NCBI RefSeq assembly: GCF_963678635.1
Contig: NC_087070.1
Span: 4,808,539-4,872,538 of the forward strand
Direction: 5' to 3'
DNA length: 64,000 nucleotides
Source: Symsagittifera roscoffensis
Lineage: Eukaryota > Xenacoelomorpha > Acoela > Convolutidae
Shown here: piece by piece, positions 1 to 10,367 of the stretch
How positions within the stretch are numbered: the stretch's first letter is position 1
Layout of the letters: the number at the start of each line of letters is the position of its first letter
The notes under the pieces: generated by a model
Databases searched by the model: none
Seen by the model: only the letters and a program-made list of their open reading frames with translations
Told to the model about the DNA's origin: nothing
Program-made: the position numbers and the translations under genes

Positions 1-3000
1 ACATGAAAGTAAAACAATAGAAAATACGAGTTGATAAATTTTATACAAGCTAAAATTTATTTGTGGTTGCCCGAATGAGATAGGGACCAGTTTAAGTTGA
101 TGTAAGTGCTATCAATTGTTTTCTTTCTGTCTGGAGACCTGCTGTCGTGACCTTGCGATCTTCAACGTCCGATCTAAAACAGTGCAGTAAGATTTCGATT
201 TAATGCCTAACAGTTGCTACAATTCAAGTTAACAACTATTCTTTTTCTTTACATTAACATTTACACACTTCAACAAAATAAAAGAAAAAAATATATCAAA
301 CAACTTTTTACACACTTTCGGAGAACACAAAAACAACAAACAATTTCATATGGCAAAGCTCTTTAACTATAAACTTTCAGCACTAAAATCTTTTTTTTTT
401 GATAAAAAACAAAGTACCCAGATTTGTTACAAAAAAAGAAATATCTTTAAAAAATTCAAGTTTTTTTGCTGGAATCGCTTGTTTTGGAAAAGTTGATTTT
501 TGTTTGCAAATTTCCTTGGTCTATGAAATAACTAGACACATTTATTTTTTTCATAGCTGGATTGGCTTGATGAGGAAAACAATATACGGTTAGTAAGCCT
601 TTCAGTAAAAAAAACTTGAACTTTTTGATAACCGATTCGGTCTCTTATTTATCATGAAGCGTTCAAATTTTCATCGATTGAGTGACTCCAACTCAAAAAA
701 AAAGTTTTAAACGTCTAAGTAACTTTTTTTCATGAAATAACACGAAAGGTTTCAAAGTTTCATAACTGAAATAGTTTGTCCAAAAACAACATAAACTTTT
801 TGCAAACCAATTCAGTATATGTAATAGGTTGGAATTTTTCAAAGTTTCCTACCTTGAATCATTTTTTCTAAAAAACTTTAATTTGGTGTACTGAACATCT
901 CTTTAAAACAACCTTGCTTGAGTCACTTGAAAGAAAAATTTGATTTTTCGCGAACGTTTTCGATCTATGAAATAACTGCATTTACTCAGTTGCATTCAAA
1001 GTCCCATTAGTATATGATACAAATTGAAACTTTTCAAGATGTCATAACTTGAACAGCTGGTTTAGAATAGCTTGAAAGGCTTCGCAAGAACTAACTTTGT
1101 TGCCTGAAATGCTTCAAAAAAGCTTACAATTTTTGTCATCCAATTTTTTTCTTAGGAATTAGCATGAAAATTTCATAAATTATTTTAGTTAGAAACTAAA
1201 ATAGAAAGAATTAACTTGAAAATGTTTCACAGTTTGATAAAAAAACGACAAAATTTTGCGAGTCGATTGAATGTTGGAGACGAGCATGATATTTTGATTT
1301 AATCGAGCTAGACGTTTCCAGTCATGTTTAAGAATTTCCCTTAAAAACTTGTTCGAGGTTTTACGCTAACTCTACGAGTTTTAGTTTCAGTCCATACTTA
1401 CATAGCTATGCTGTGCTCATAGGTTAAACGCTAATGCTAACCTGCGGATACCACAAGCATATGTTTCCTGCCTAATCCATGGTTTTTATTTAGCAAACAT
1501 GTATGAACTAATTGATGTTTTGCAATGTGTTATTTCAAATGTTGGTTTGAAATATTTTAATTTCACAGAACTTTTTCTGTAACTTAATTCCTGGCTATTT
1601 TGAGCGTTTTTTTAATGCTTTTAACAATTTTTAGATAATGTGCTCCGTTTTGAATTATTTTTTTTCTCATTACTACCCTTGATTTTGTGCTTCAGTTCTG
1701 TTTTGGAAGCTAAAACCACTCTTCAACTTTTTCACTGGTTGTTGCATCATTGGCTCAGTTGGTTGTCCGCTATCTGAAAACCCTCTATCCAGTTCCGGAG
1801 GCTATGGAGACGTGATACATTTAATAGAAGCAGTAACCGTAAACTGAACAAGTTCAAGAAAATTAAATGAAGAACCGACTACGAAGGCCTACGTTTAGAG
1901 AGTTTTCATATCAATTTTAATTCGGTAAAGATGTGTACCACGGCAGCATGGAACCACTTAAAGATGTGTACTGTTAGTTGTCTTCGCTGAAGTTTTGCGT
2001 AAAATGCTTGAAATTAAAATTAAAAAATCGATTTAATGTTTCCTTTTTCATTTCATCATCTACTTTTTCATCCAAGGGTTTCGTGCAACCTTTGTCTCTT
2101 GTCTATGTTACTTCTACATCTCAACTTTTCACACGGTATCTCTTCATGTTGCAGCCTTCGCACTTAATCAAATATTTTTCACCGAAATCCTTCTATTTTT
2201 ACAGAACCTGAGACTGTTTCTGTGTACATGTACAAGAGCGTTTTTGCGTTTTTGCTACTTTCAATAAAGAAGATATCACTCATAATGAACGTTTTTTTTT
2301 AAAAAGTCAGCTGTTCCCTTTTCGATTAATGTTTGCCTATATTTTTTCTTTAAAAATTGATCTTTCCAGATTTCGATTTGAAACTTTTTTTTGTCAAAAC
2401 AAAAAATCTTCAAAATCGTTTTTGGAAAATAATGAAGCCAAGCTATGTTTCTTTTTGCAAAAGAAACTTTTGAATTGAGTTTGGTTATTTTTTTTGTAAA
2501 AATCCGCCCAAGTTCAGTTTTTTTGCTCCGTTCAAAACAGTTTTTAGTCGTTTTTCTTAATAGTATGAATTTCTTTAATAAATACATCATTTCATTATAA
2601 CCCCTCAAAACAAAGTGGTTTCGTTCTTCTTACCAATTTTCTTAAAACGCCATCCACCAACTTCGGTGTTTTTCTAAACAAAATTTTTACTGATTTCGAA
2701 GTAAAAAGGAAGCGTTTCAGCTTCAACTTATTTATTTCTTTTAAGAAAAAAACAGAATTAATTTTTCCCCGTTTTTTCTTTAATAAACGTGCTTTCCACT
2801 AACTTGTTACTTTTCAATCAACCACATGCTATGCAGTGATTTGTTTTTTTTATTACAAACTTTTTTTTATAAATCTAACCACCGATTTGTTCTTTTTTTC
2901 TATTTTAACGCGTTGCACCGATTTGATTTTTCAATTTCAAAAAAAGTGGTAACAGTTCTTCTTTTTCACTCTTAAATATTGTAGTTATTTGTTCCTTTTA

Positions 3001-4180
3001 CATTCAAATGTTTTCCAAAGCAATCATTTTCTAAATTTCATACCTCCAGTTTCTTCAAACTTTACAAGAAAAAAACTAATTAGTAAAAACCGTTTTTTTT
3101 CCTATCAATTGATGATTTGCTATAATCATTTGGAATCCAAAAGTTCTGCACAGGATCGTTTACTAGCCTAAAAAAGTTCTTTCAGACTAAAGGTTTCCCT
3201 TTTTCACTGATTTCTACACGTAATAACTGAATAATCTGAAATGCTTTCGTTTTTGACCAATAATGCTCAAGGTCACCAACATTGTCAACAATTTGGCCGT
3301 AACTATAATTTTTTAGAGAAAAAAACTATGTCTCATTGTCACCCAAAAATTCAAAACTGCGAGCTAAAACTATTCAAATGTCACATATGCTGTTTTCAAT
3401 TATATCTGTCTGTCCAATTTATTGCAATAGATAGTTGCAAAGACTTGGGACAGACAAAATTAAATATTAAACATAGCAACTGTCAAGACATAGTAAAAAC
3501 TAAAAAATGAAACAAAAATAAAATGGAAAATTCACGTAGCAGAAGTTTTTCCTTAAAATATGTAGCCACGTCGTGCAATCACAATTTTGAAGTCGACAAG
3601 GAATACTAAGGGCAAGATTTCGTGCTTAATTTTTGAGCAAACTGAACCAAACGTCGCGATGGCTGTTTTGAACAGTGTCCATTTTTTTAGGGCGACCTAG
3701 GATTTTCTTTTCTTGAGAATAACCTGTGTCTGATAGTCGTTGTAAGACACGATAAATGTGGATTTTGAATTTTTTTTACAGCTTTTGCTAAATCCTTTAA
3801 GTTTCATGAAGTTTTTCGTCAAAATACATGATAATTAGGCTATCGTAATCGTCGGATAATTGACAACCTCGCATTTCAATTCTTTTTCGGTGAGATTTTC
3901 AAGGTTGTCTGAGTTTATTTTTTGCATGCAAAAAAAGCCGAAATCAGTCGATTGCTCTTTTTAATTATTTCTGTCTGTTCCAACATTTTGCTACTTATCA
4001 TATGACCAGTTAGTTTGCTAAATGTCACCGACTAAGCCAACATTTTGGCATGAAAAATAGATTTGCACTGTATTTTTCAAGGTTGCTGGAAAGTTTAAGA
4101 TTGTTTTCAAAAATTACTCAAAATTGCTCTATTTCATTATTTATGTCTGTCCCTTTCGTTTAGGAGCTTTTCCTTTTTTT
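1..4180. other. AT-rich intergenic region, no clear gene
   Basis: No recognisable protein domain is visible on either strand. The sequence is strongly AT-rich with many T and A homopolymers. Around 3240-3440 and 3880-4170 there are diverged direct repeats built on a phrase like attgctcttttt followed by tctgtctgt, which look like decayed interspersed repeats. The phrase near 3262 (gctcaaggtcacc) is related, inverted, to repeats at 59250 and 60310. Patches near 130-190 and 1740-1815 are less AT-rich and could be exon remnants, but neither can be assigned. Confidence 0.6.
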
Positions 4181-4196
4181 ATACTGATTTTTGCAG
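4180..4196 (+). promoter_or_regulatory. 3' splice acceptor upstream of the GTPase start codon
   Basis: A pyrimidine-rich run ending in ttttgcag lies 62 bases before the ATG at 4259. It fits a 3' splice site, so the mRNA may carry either a spliced 5' UTR exon or a trans-spliced leader. No upstream exon is obvious. RNA data would decide between the two. Confidence 0.45.
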
Positions 4197-4258
4197 GACC
4201 TGACTAGCATAACCCCGTACCCTTTTATTAGAGTGAAAGGGCGGCCTAAAGATTCAAA

Positions 4259-5092
4259 ATGTCTTTGCCCTATATCATTTTACTCGGTGATGTTGGAAGT
4301 GGTAAATCAACACTAGTTGAGAAGATAACTGGGGTTACAAATCGAAGCTCTAGCGCAAGCACTAGCTTCACAAAAACATCTGCAGCTTTCAGATCACGTG
4401 ACGGCTCACTAGTAATCTGCGATACTCCGGGATCAAATGACATGGAAAACAGGTTCGAAAGTAATCTAGAAATCGCCCATGCTATGAATTTTTTGCCAGT
4501 TTCCTCGATTATGACAGTTTTTAAAGCGGATACCAGAATCGACAATGTCATTGAAAAAATAACGGGATATTTGGAGAGATTTCTGCCAGAAGACTTTCCT
4601 CTGGAGCTTCTAGGAGTTTGTGTGACGCACATGGATCAAGTTAATTGGCAGAAATCTGAGTTTGTCAAAATTGCTAAAGCAGAGTTGGGAATTGACACTG
4701 TTGTTTTTTCGTCTTTCGACACTTCGGGCGACTATTTGTGTCGAGATATGAAATCACAAACCAAAATTTCAAGATCTCAGAATTTGAATGTGGACAGCGA
4801 GTTGTTCCTGAAATTGTTTAAAATTGCCGACAAGAACTTGAAAGTTTTGCGTGGAGTTAGAAAAGAAGTAGCAAAATTTGAAAAAATGAGACAAGATTTC
4901 TACCAGCAGCGAGATTCAGGGTCGTACAACGAAGACGATAAAAGAAACATGACTTTCGAATTTCAAGCTTGGATGTTTCAAGAAATAATTGAAGCGCAGA
5001 AGAGATTGTCGGCTGAAAACAGGTTCGAATTCGATCCTAACGCGCCTCAGACAGCCAGTGAGGCTGGTCATGTTGCCAATATGACCAATCAG
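4259..5092 (+). CDS. AIG1/GIMAP-like GTPase, exon 1 (GTPase domain)
   Basis: This 278-codon exon encodes the GTP-binding domain of an AIG1-type P-loop GTPase. The P-loop GDVGSGKST sits at residues 10-18, the Walker B/G3 motif DTPG at 55-58, a G4-like THMD at 123-126 in place of TKxD, and a G5-like SS near 151. It then runs into a charged helical region that ends at EAGHVANMTNQ. Proteins of this family with a C-terminal zinc motif occur in several marine animals; the role of this subfamily is not established. The first ATG after the acceptor at 4196 is used as the start. Reading on past 5092 gives 20 unrelated residues and a stop at 5153-5155, so coding is taken to end at NMTNQ and resume at 5673. 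GIMAP relatives act in membrane-associated and immune processes; a similar role here is only inference. Confidence 0.85.
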
Positions 5093-5672
5093 GGATGTCT
5101 TTTAGTTCTTCCTCTATATCAGAAAAACAGAAAAACTGAGTTGACCTCTAGATAATTCTCATTTTATGAAAATTGTTGAAAGTTTTATGTTTGTCCACAC
5201 TGTCATGTTTTTTTCTAATTTCCAAATAACTGATATGCAGTGGGAGGGGAGGGGGCACGTTCATTTTCAGGGATTCGACCCCCTGCCGATCGACGGGTCC
5301 CCCCTTAATACTACTTTGAGATATCCAGTTTTGATGACGGGCCCTAAAGTTTTTTTAAGGCAGCGCGCGTCGAAAAAACGCAATTTTTTTGGTAAAATTT
5401 CTTCAAAAAGTGCCTAAAAACGCCTTTTTGGACTGTTTTTTCTACTTTTGCCTGCGGCACAGAAATTTCGGCCAAACAAGGATTTTGTAGCGCTTTAGGA
5501 GAGCTCAGAAAATTTATTTGAAAATCCGGCCCTCAGAGAGAAAACCCTAGATCCGCCTCTGCCCATTTGTATTTTTTCTTTATTCTAAATATCAAAAAAT
5601 TGGGTCTAAGAAACAAAAACTTCAGAAACAAAATTTTTGGGAAGAGGAGAGCTGGAAAAGATACCTTATCAG
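5093..5672 (+). other. Intron 1 of the GTPase gene, with non-GT donor
   Basis: The protein match runs directly from NMTNQ (ending at 5092) to LRTTLADVR (starting at 5673), which places an intron with donor GGATGT and acceptor TTATCAG. The pentamer ATCAG ends the upstream exon and also ends the intron, so the cut point is ambiguous over five positions, and none of these gives GT-AG. The intron carries a hAT-like repeat. Either a non-canonical GG-AG intron or a transposon insertion with a 5 bp duplication explains it. Confidence 0.6.
5238..5565 (-). repeat. Non-autonomous hAT-like repeat
   Basis: The two ends resemble hAT terminal inverted repeats: the left end begins CAGTGGGAGGGGAGG, and the right end, read on the other strand, begins CAGAGGCGGATCTAGGG, a common animal hAT end. 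No transposase is encoded. A related copy in opposite orientation is at about 54148-54515, sharing the gggattcgaccccctgccga block. No 8 bp target duplication is visible, so the limits are approximate. Confidence 0.5.
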
Positions 5673-5763
5673 TTGCGGACTACTTTGGCTGATGTGCGAA
5701 TTGATGCTATGAAATATCACAGAAACGTGGATTCGAACTTCAGGGCATGTCCTCATTGCGCTG
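5673..5763 (+). CDS. AIG1/GIMAP-like GTPase, exon 2
   Basis: This 91 bp exon encodes LRTTLADVR through RACPHCA and ends one base into a codon at a strong donor (G|GTAAGT). The CPHC pair is the first half of a C-terminal zinc motif; its second half, GCDGATQC, lies 37 kb away in the exon at 42716. The phase fits exactly: the single leftover G plus TT of exon 3 makes a valine, giving CPHC-AVVWIKIE-GCDG with the spacing expected for the family. This phase and spacing match is the main evidence that the 5764-42715 interval is one intron. Confidence 0.8.
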
Positions 5764-5988
5764 GTAAGTTGAAACTACTAAAAAGTTATTCCCTCTGTTG
5801 TGATTTGTTTTCATTGTTATGTTTATAAGACCTTCGGTATTGATTAGATACCAGTCAACACATTGCCTGTTTCGACCATTGGTCGATCATTGCTAATTGT
5901 GTAAATTTTAGAATATACGTTTTAATTCAAACTTCATAGTTTATCTTTCATTCTTCGAAGTAATCGTACATATTCTGTACATACCTAT

Positions 5989-6402
5989 TGAGTTATGTAT
6001 GAAGTCTATAACTCATAGAGTAATTTAGGATAGGGTACACCGTCTGCTCGTCACACTATCTTATTTTCGGCCGGATAGATTCGTGCAACTTCTTAGTCTA
6101 ATACCGATCCTAATCTTACTATTATATCTACTAGTCTCAAGGTGTTTAACTAGTCTCTGCTAGGCTCAATAGATCTAGAGTATACTGGTTTTTTTGCGGC
6201 TGCTGAAGTTCTCGAGGAGAGGTAACTAATTCTAATTTAAATTCAAATCTCTCTGGTGCTGAAATTACAAGTAATTTCAGCACTTACAAATAAGTGGGTT
6301 GTTAGTTAGGTGGATTGTGATTGGTTAATATTAAATATTTTACAGTGGTAAAGTATCTAATTTATATGAAATAATAAAATGTAGTTTAGATCAGGTTCCA
6401 CC
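5989..6402 (-). repeat. 3' LTR of the minus-strand element
   Basis: Aligns end to end with 42088-42499 with about 16 differences including short indels. Begins TGGAACC at 6402 and ends ACTCA at 5989, reading on the - strand. Contains the 28 bp perfect palindrome at 6256-6283 and a second hairpin-prone stretch near 6327-6358. Confidence 0.85.
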
Positions 6403-7989
6403 CATCCGTGGTTTACAGAGTTTTTGAGTTTCATCTCTTTCTTCTGCTACTGAAGGATGGATGATGAACGTTGGTATTTGGCGAACATCATTTTTCTTGT
6501 CCGGTTACTCTTTGAAGAAGATCGTTCCAGAACGCTGGAATTATGGACATGAAATTGTCGTCTTGTCATTCGACAACGACTGCGATCCCCAATGAAATCA
6601 ATCCGATTTCAAAATGGTTTGCGATGTCAGGTTTTCCTGTATTGGTGGAGAACTGTCTTGTGTTCAGCCTCGTCTGGGAATGGCGTGAAATTCGTGTTTG
6701 GAAGGGATGCCTCGTAACTCGGATCTGCACGTATACTTGAACATCGAGGTGGTCATTGGTCTCGTTCAATGAAGTCCTTTTTTGCGAAGTCAAGTCGTAC
6801 TTTAAATCCTTTGAGTCGTGATTGTGGACGGCATGTCGGTTGTGTTTTAGCAATTCTTTTATTCAAGTTGTGATGGGATCGTCTAGCCTTTGGATGTTCG
6901 TCTTTGTTGTTGTTTATGATCTATATACTGCATAATATGATTTACATATTATAAATTTTTGTTAATTTGGTTTAGTCATGATCTGTGTTAGTTGTTTTCG
7001 CATAAGCGTTTCATTTTAGTTTAGTTATTTTGAAGAGTTACTCACCCTTGAGTACCTCTTATTAAAAATTGAAGTGCGGTCACAAAGCGCGGGTGTAGAG
7101 CGGTGGGTTAGGCCGGCTATAAGCACGCTCAGGACGTCCTTCTCTGGTGGGTTAGGCCAGGAGTGGGAGTATGATTTCGTGCTGTTTCTTTGAGTGGTCC
7201 TGTTTTGTGATAACGTTTTATGTTAGTTTTTTCTGGTCTTTCTTATGTTACTTTTGGTTGTCCTTTTTTCGAAAATCAAATTGTTTTTGGTTTAGGTTTG
7301 TCTTACGACTTTTTTGTGTTTTATTATTTCTTTCTTAGACTTTGTAATAGTCTTCAAAAGAAAAAATTATCCAGTTTTAAACTGGGTTTATCCGGTCTGG
7401 GTACCGTTGGTTTTCTTTTCTTAGTCATGCTGTTATTTTATAATTTTTGGTGCTTAGTAAACTGCATTAGTTAGTTGATTTAGTGTATAACTCCATTCCA
7501 ACCGGGTTAAAGAAAAGTTGGAAACTTGTTATCGTTAGTTGGAGTTGTTGTTATTGAAAACTCGAAACATAAAATCATTATTTAAACAAAATTTCGTGGG
7601 CGAGCTGTGCGAGTATGGATGAAATTCTTGTGCGATTGAATGAAAACATGGAAAAGAATTTATTGCTTGAATTTTGAATTTTACTACTTTTTGGAAATTT
7701 TAAAATTATAAATTTTCAGTTTATGTAAATTTACTGCATCTGGGGAAAATAATTTATAAATTAAATTACTACATTTGGTATGAATTTTACTACACTATTT
7801 AGTACGAAAAATTTAGTATAGCAAAATAGTTTTATTAGATTTGTAATTATAATTTTAACAAGTTTGTATTTTTTTTTTCTGTTTTTGTAGAAGATGGTGG
7901 TGAAAAAGATAAAAAAAAATTAAATATTTATAGAAAATGGTTACTACAATTTGAATTTATTAGTTAGATTTATTTGAATTATACTTACC
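6403..7989 (-). other. 3' non-coding region of the retroelement
   Basis: Lies between the stop of the unassigned ORF (7990) and the 3' LTR. Reading frames on the - strand are short; one open stretch at 6566-6853 has no recognisable domain. The stretch 7080-7190 is richer in G and C and repeats a ggtgggttaggcc phrase. A clean polypurine tract next to the LTR is not evident: the - strand reads ACCACGGATGGG before TGGAACC. Confidence 0.5.
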
Positions 7990-9300
7990 TTAGTTCTCGG
8001 GAAAAAAGCCATGTGGGAAGATGTCTTGAAATAAATCGGATGTCTTTAATAATTTGGCTAGTATGCGAATGACATTTTTAGTTTGCAGCAGTGGCCAAAG
8101 CAATTGAAGTGCTTTGATGGCGTTTAGTTCTTCGGTGCCTACTGCGAACTCATGAGGTGTGTTTTGTATTAGATTGTAAATTTTGTGATTATATTTAGTA
8201 TTATGAATGAATTCTAATATGGAGATTTCTATAGGTTGTATGAATTTATGCGGAATAATGAAGGGTCTTGATTCTTCGGCATTGAAGGTCTTTGTAAGGG
8301 GACAGAATATATACATTTGGGTAATGGAATCATAGTTGCGAAGAATGCCGTGGAGGTTAGTATTTTTAATGCAATATGTAAAATTAAGGAAAAATGGTGA
8401 CGTGTATTTCGAGTTAATAAACTGAAAACGATGGTGGGGTTGTCGCGATGGTGTGTATAAATCAAAATGACTTTGTATAAAACGATAATATGTGTAAGTA
8501 TGTGTTTGTTTAGTACGTAACATTATGTCGTGGGAACAGTGCAAATCGCGTTCCTGTGGTGAAAGAAAGTGAAAGGTTAGTGAAAATAACTGAAATTTAT
8601 CATAGAAGCTTTCATATTCTTGTGTGTCGATTGGTGCTTCGGAAATTATATGGTCGTGCTTTTTATCAAAAATATTAAGTGTAAAAAGGTATGGTCTTTT
8701 AATAAAAAAATTTTCGGTTAGTTTCGGGTTTGCAAAGCGGTCTTCATCTAAAAATTGATCTTGGTTAAGGCGTATGATGTTGTGATCGTAATATTCGATT
8801 GAGTAATCGTTAGCTCGGGGTGCGGTGAATGTTTCGAGTAATTTTTTAAATCCAACATGTGTAAATTGTCGAGGTGTTAGTGGTGTTGTGAGTTTATATA
8901 GTATATCTTTGCATCTTTCGTTATCGTCATGTGTTTTAGTGAGTGGTAGAAAAAGAGGGTTAGAGTAGTGGTAGTACGCTGTCTAGTGAAGTGTTGGCAT
9001 TAAGACGTGCTCATCAACAAAATTTCTTGTGTCATTAGTAGTGGTAGTGGTATTTAAGGTGTATTGTGGAAACGAGGGTAAGGTTATTTCAAAGTAGTTT
9101 ATTGTATTTGTGTGTTCTGGGTGGTTGATATACTCTTTGGCTGTTCCGGGTTTGGTTGTGAATGGATGATTAGGGAATTTTCGTTTAAAAGTGCGGTAAG
9201 CTCGGTTAGTGCTAGTGGATGTAGATGATTGCGCTAATGATGGTGTAATCCGATAGCGGTGTAGGTGTTGGTGGATTTGATGAGGTTGCTATGGATGATA
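7990..9300 (-). pseudogene. Unassigned retroelement ORF downstream of env (orfX)
   Basis: A coding-like stretch on the - strand, open from about 8992 to 7990 with no stop (about 330 codons). In a second frame it extends upstream to about 9300, with a frameshift near 8985. Composition is rich in H, Y, N, F and T, with no signal peptide or membrane segment, and it ends LFQDIFPHGFFPEN. I do not recognise a family. The HDDNE-DIL stretch resembles the HEDNRE-ILL end of the short ORFs at 14949-15287 and 24809-25147, so those may be truncated copies of the same gene. It could be an accessory protein or a distal env domain. The position after env is unusual for Ty3/gypsy elements. Confidence 0.5.
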
Positions 9301-9340
9301 ATTGATGGATGTTAAGAGTGTGGGGGTATGTTAATTGTTG

Positions 9341-9787
9341 TTAAAACGTAATAAAATTATCTAGTTCTTCGGAGATTTGGACAGTGTCTGGGGAGTTATT
9401 ATTTGATCTTTCAGAGGTAAAGGGGGAATAGGTTGGGGTTACTTGGGAGGCGTAAGAAGGAGTGGAAAGGGATGGGAGTGGACGACTGGTTTGAATGGGT
9501 TGAAAGGAGGGTTGTGAAAAAACTGTGGGGTTGGTCTGAGTATGGCTAGAGGGAGATGGTTCGGAGTCTGCAAATTCGTCGTGAGTTTCGATGTCGGGGT
9601 TGTTAAGCTGTGAGATTGTATGAAGCACTGATATATCTGAGTTAGTGTCTGAATTCGTGCTTGATGGTATATTAATAACTTGGAAATCGGGTGGCGGGAA
9701 AGCGAAAAGTGGAATTATTGGGATTGGATTTTGGAGGATGGCTGGGTGGGAATTTGAGCGATGGAGGGCTCCAATTTGTCGGCTCAT
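9341..9787 (-). CDS. Pro/Ser/Thr-rich ORF overlapping the env tail
   Basis: A 148-codon ORF starting MSRQIGALHRS, strongly enriched in S, P, T, N and Q and probably disordered. Its ATG overlaps the stop of the upstream env-tail ORF as ATGA (9784-9787), an arrangement known for termination-reinitiation in viral polycistronic RNAs. It has no transmembrane segment or recognisable domain. A similar Pro/Ser-rich ORF sits at the equivalent place in the other units (15524-15891, 25384-25751). Coding status is uncertain because the composition is low complexity. Confidence 0.4.
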   Translation of the reverse strand: MSRQIGALHRSNSHPAILQNPIPIIPLFAFPPPDFQVINIPSSTNSDTNSDISVLHTISQLNNPDIETHDEFADSEPSPSSHTQTNPTVFSQPSFQPIQTSRPLPSLSTPSYASQVTPTYSPFTSERSNNNSPDTVQISEELDNFITF

Positions 9788-10278
9788 CGTGGGCTAAAAA
9801 AATGATTATATTGAGACTGAAAAGTGGTATGGGGTTGTTCAATAATTTGTTTATATGTATTATCATTTGGTGAATGATTTGTCGTTATGTGTTGGATAGG
9901 GCTTTGTGCTGTATTTGATCTAAAATTTGGGTTATTTGTAATTGCTAAGTTTTGAAAATTTCGAGGAACTAATGATAGTGGATGATTTTGTGATAGGGCT
10001 GGTATTTGTGGTGCTGTAGGTGCTGTGTCTAATTTATTATGTTCTTCGTCGTATATATTTGGTCTTGTGGCTAATTTTGTGTTATATTCTTTTATTTGTG
10101 CGTCTAAAAGTATTTTATTCTTTGATGATGAAAATATTCCAAAAAATCCTGCAAATAATATACTTGCTACGCTTGCTTGGCGGTTTACTTGAGTGTGTAT
10201 AGCACATGTATTATAGATTCCTTTTAGTAGTGAGAAAAGAAATCCTATAAAATTGAACATAACGTATAAGATAGTCAA
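9784..10278 (-). pseudogene. env: Env-like glycoprotein, membrane anchor and cytoplasmic tail
   Basis: A 164-codon stretch that opens with a hydrophobic segment (FNFIGFLFSLLKG), then a second one (VASILFAGFFGIF), then a long polar tail rich in N, Q, T and P. It follows the env ectodomain pieces on the same strand, so it reads as the anchor and tail of the env-like protein. It ends in the ATGA overlap with the next ORF. The frame differs from the pieces upstream, so the gene is interrupted. The membrane segments are seen directly; the env assignment comes from position and from the signal peptide on the N-terminal piece. Confidence 0.5.
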
Positions 10279-10367
10279 TCTTTCTAAGATGTAATAGGGC
10301 CATTCTAGAAAGGCGAGAATTTCGTTTTTTAGTGTTACAAAACTAAAAATGTTTTGGGTTAAATATC

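Noticed and set aside
2276-2608. 110-codon K/F-rich - strand ORF
   Set aside because: Low-complexity product of A/T runs, with no domain or splice context.
4270-4632. 120-codon - strand ORF
   Set aside because: Shadow of the GTPase exon.
5093-5155. GTPase ending at TAA 5153-5155 as a complete single-exon gene
   Set aside because: The last 20 residues do not fit the family while exons 2 and 3 continue it exactly.
7220-7474. Hydrophobic + strand ORF
   Set aside because: T-rich DNA antisense to the element's 3' region; phenylalanine and leucine follow from composition.
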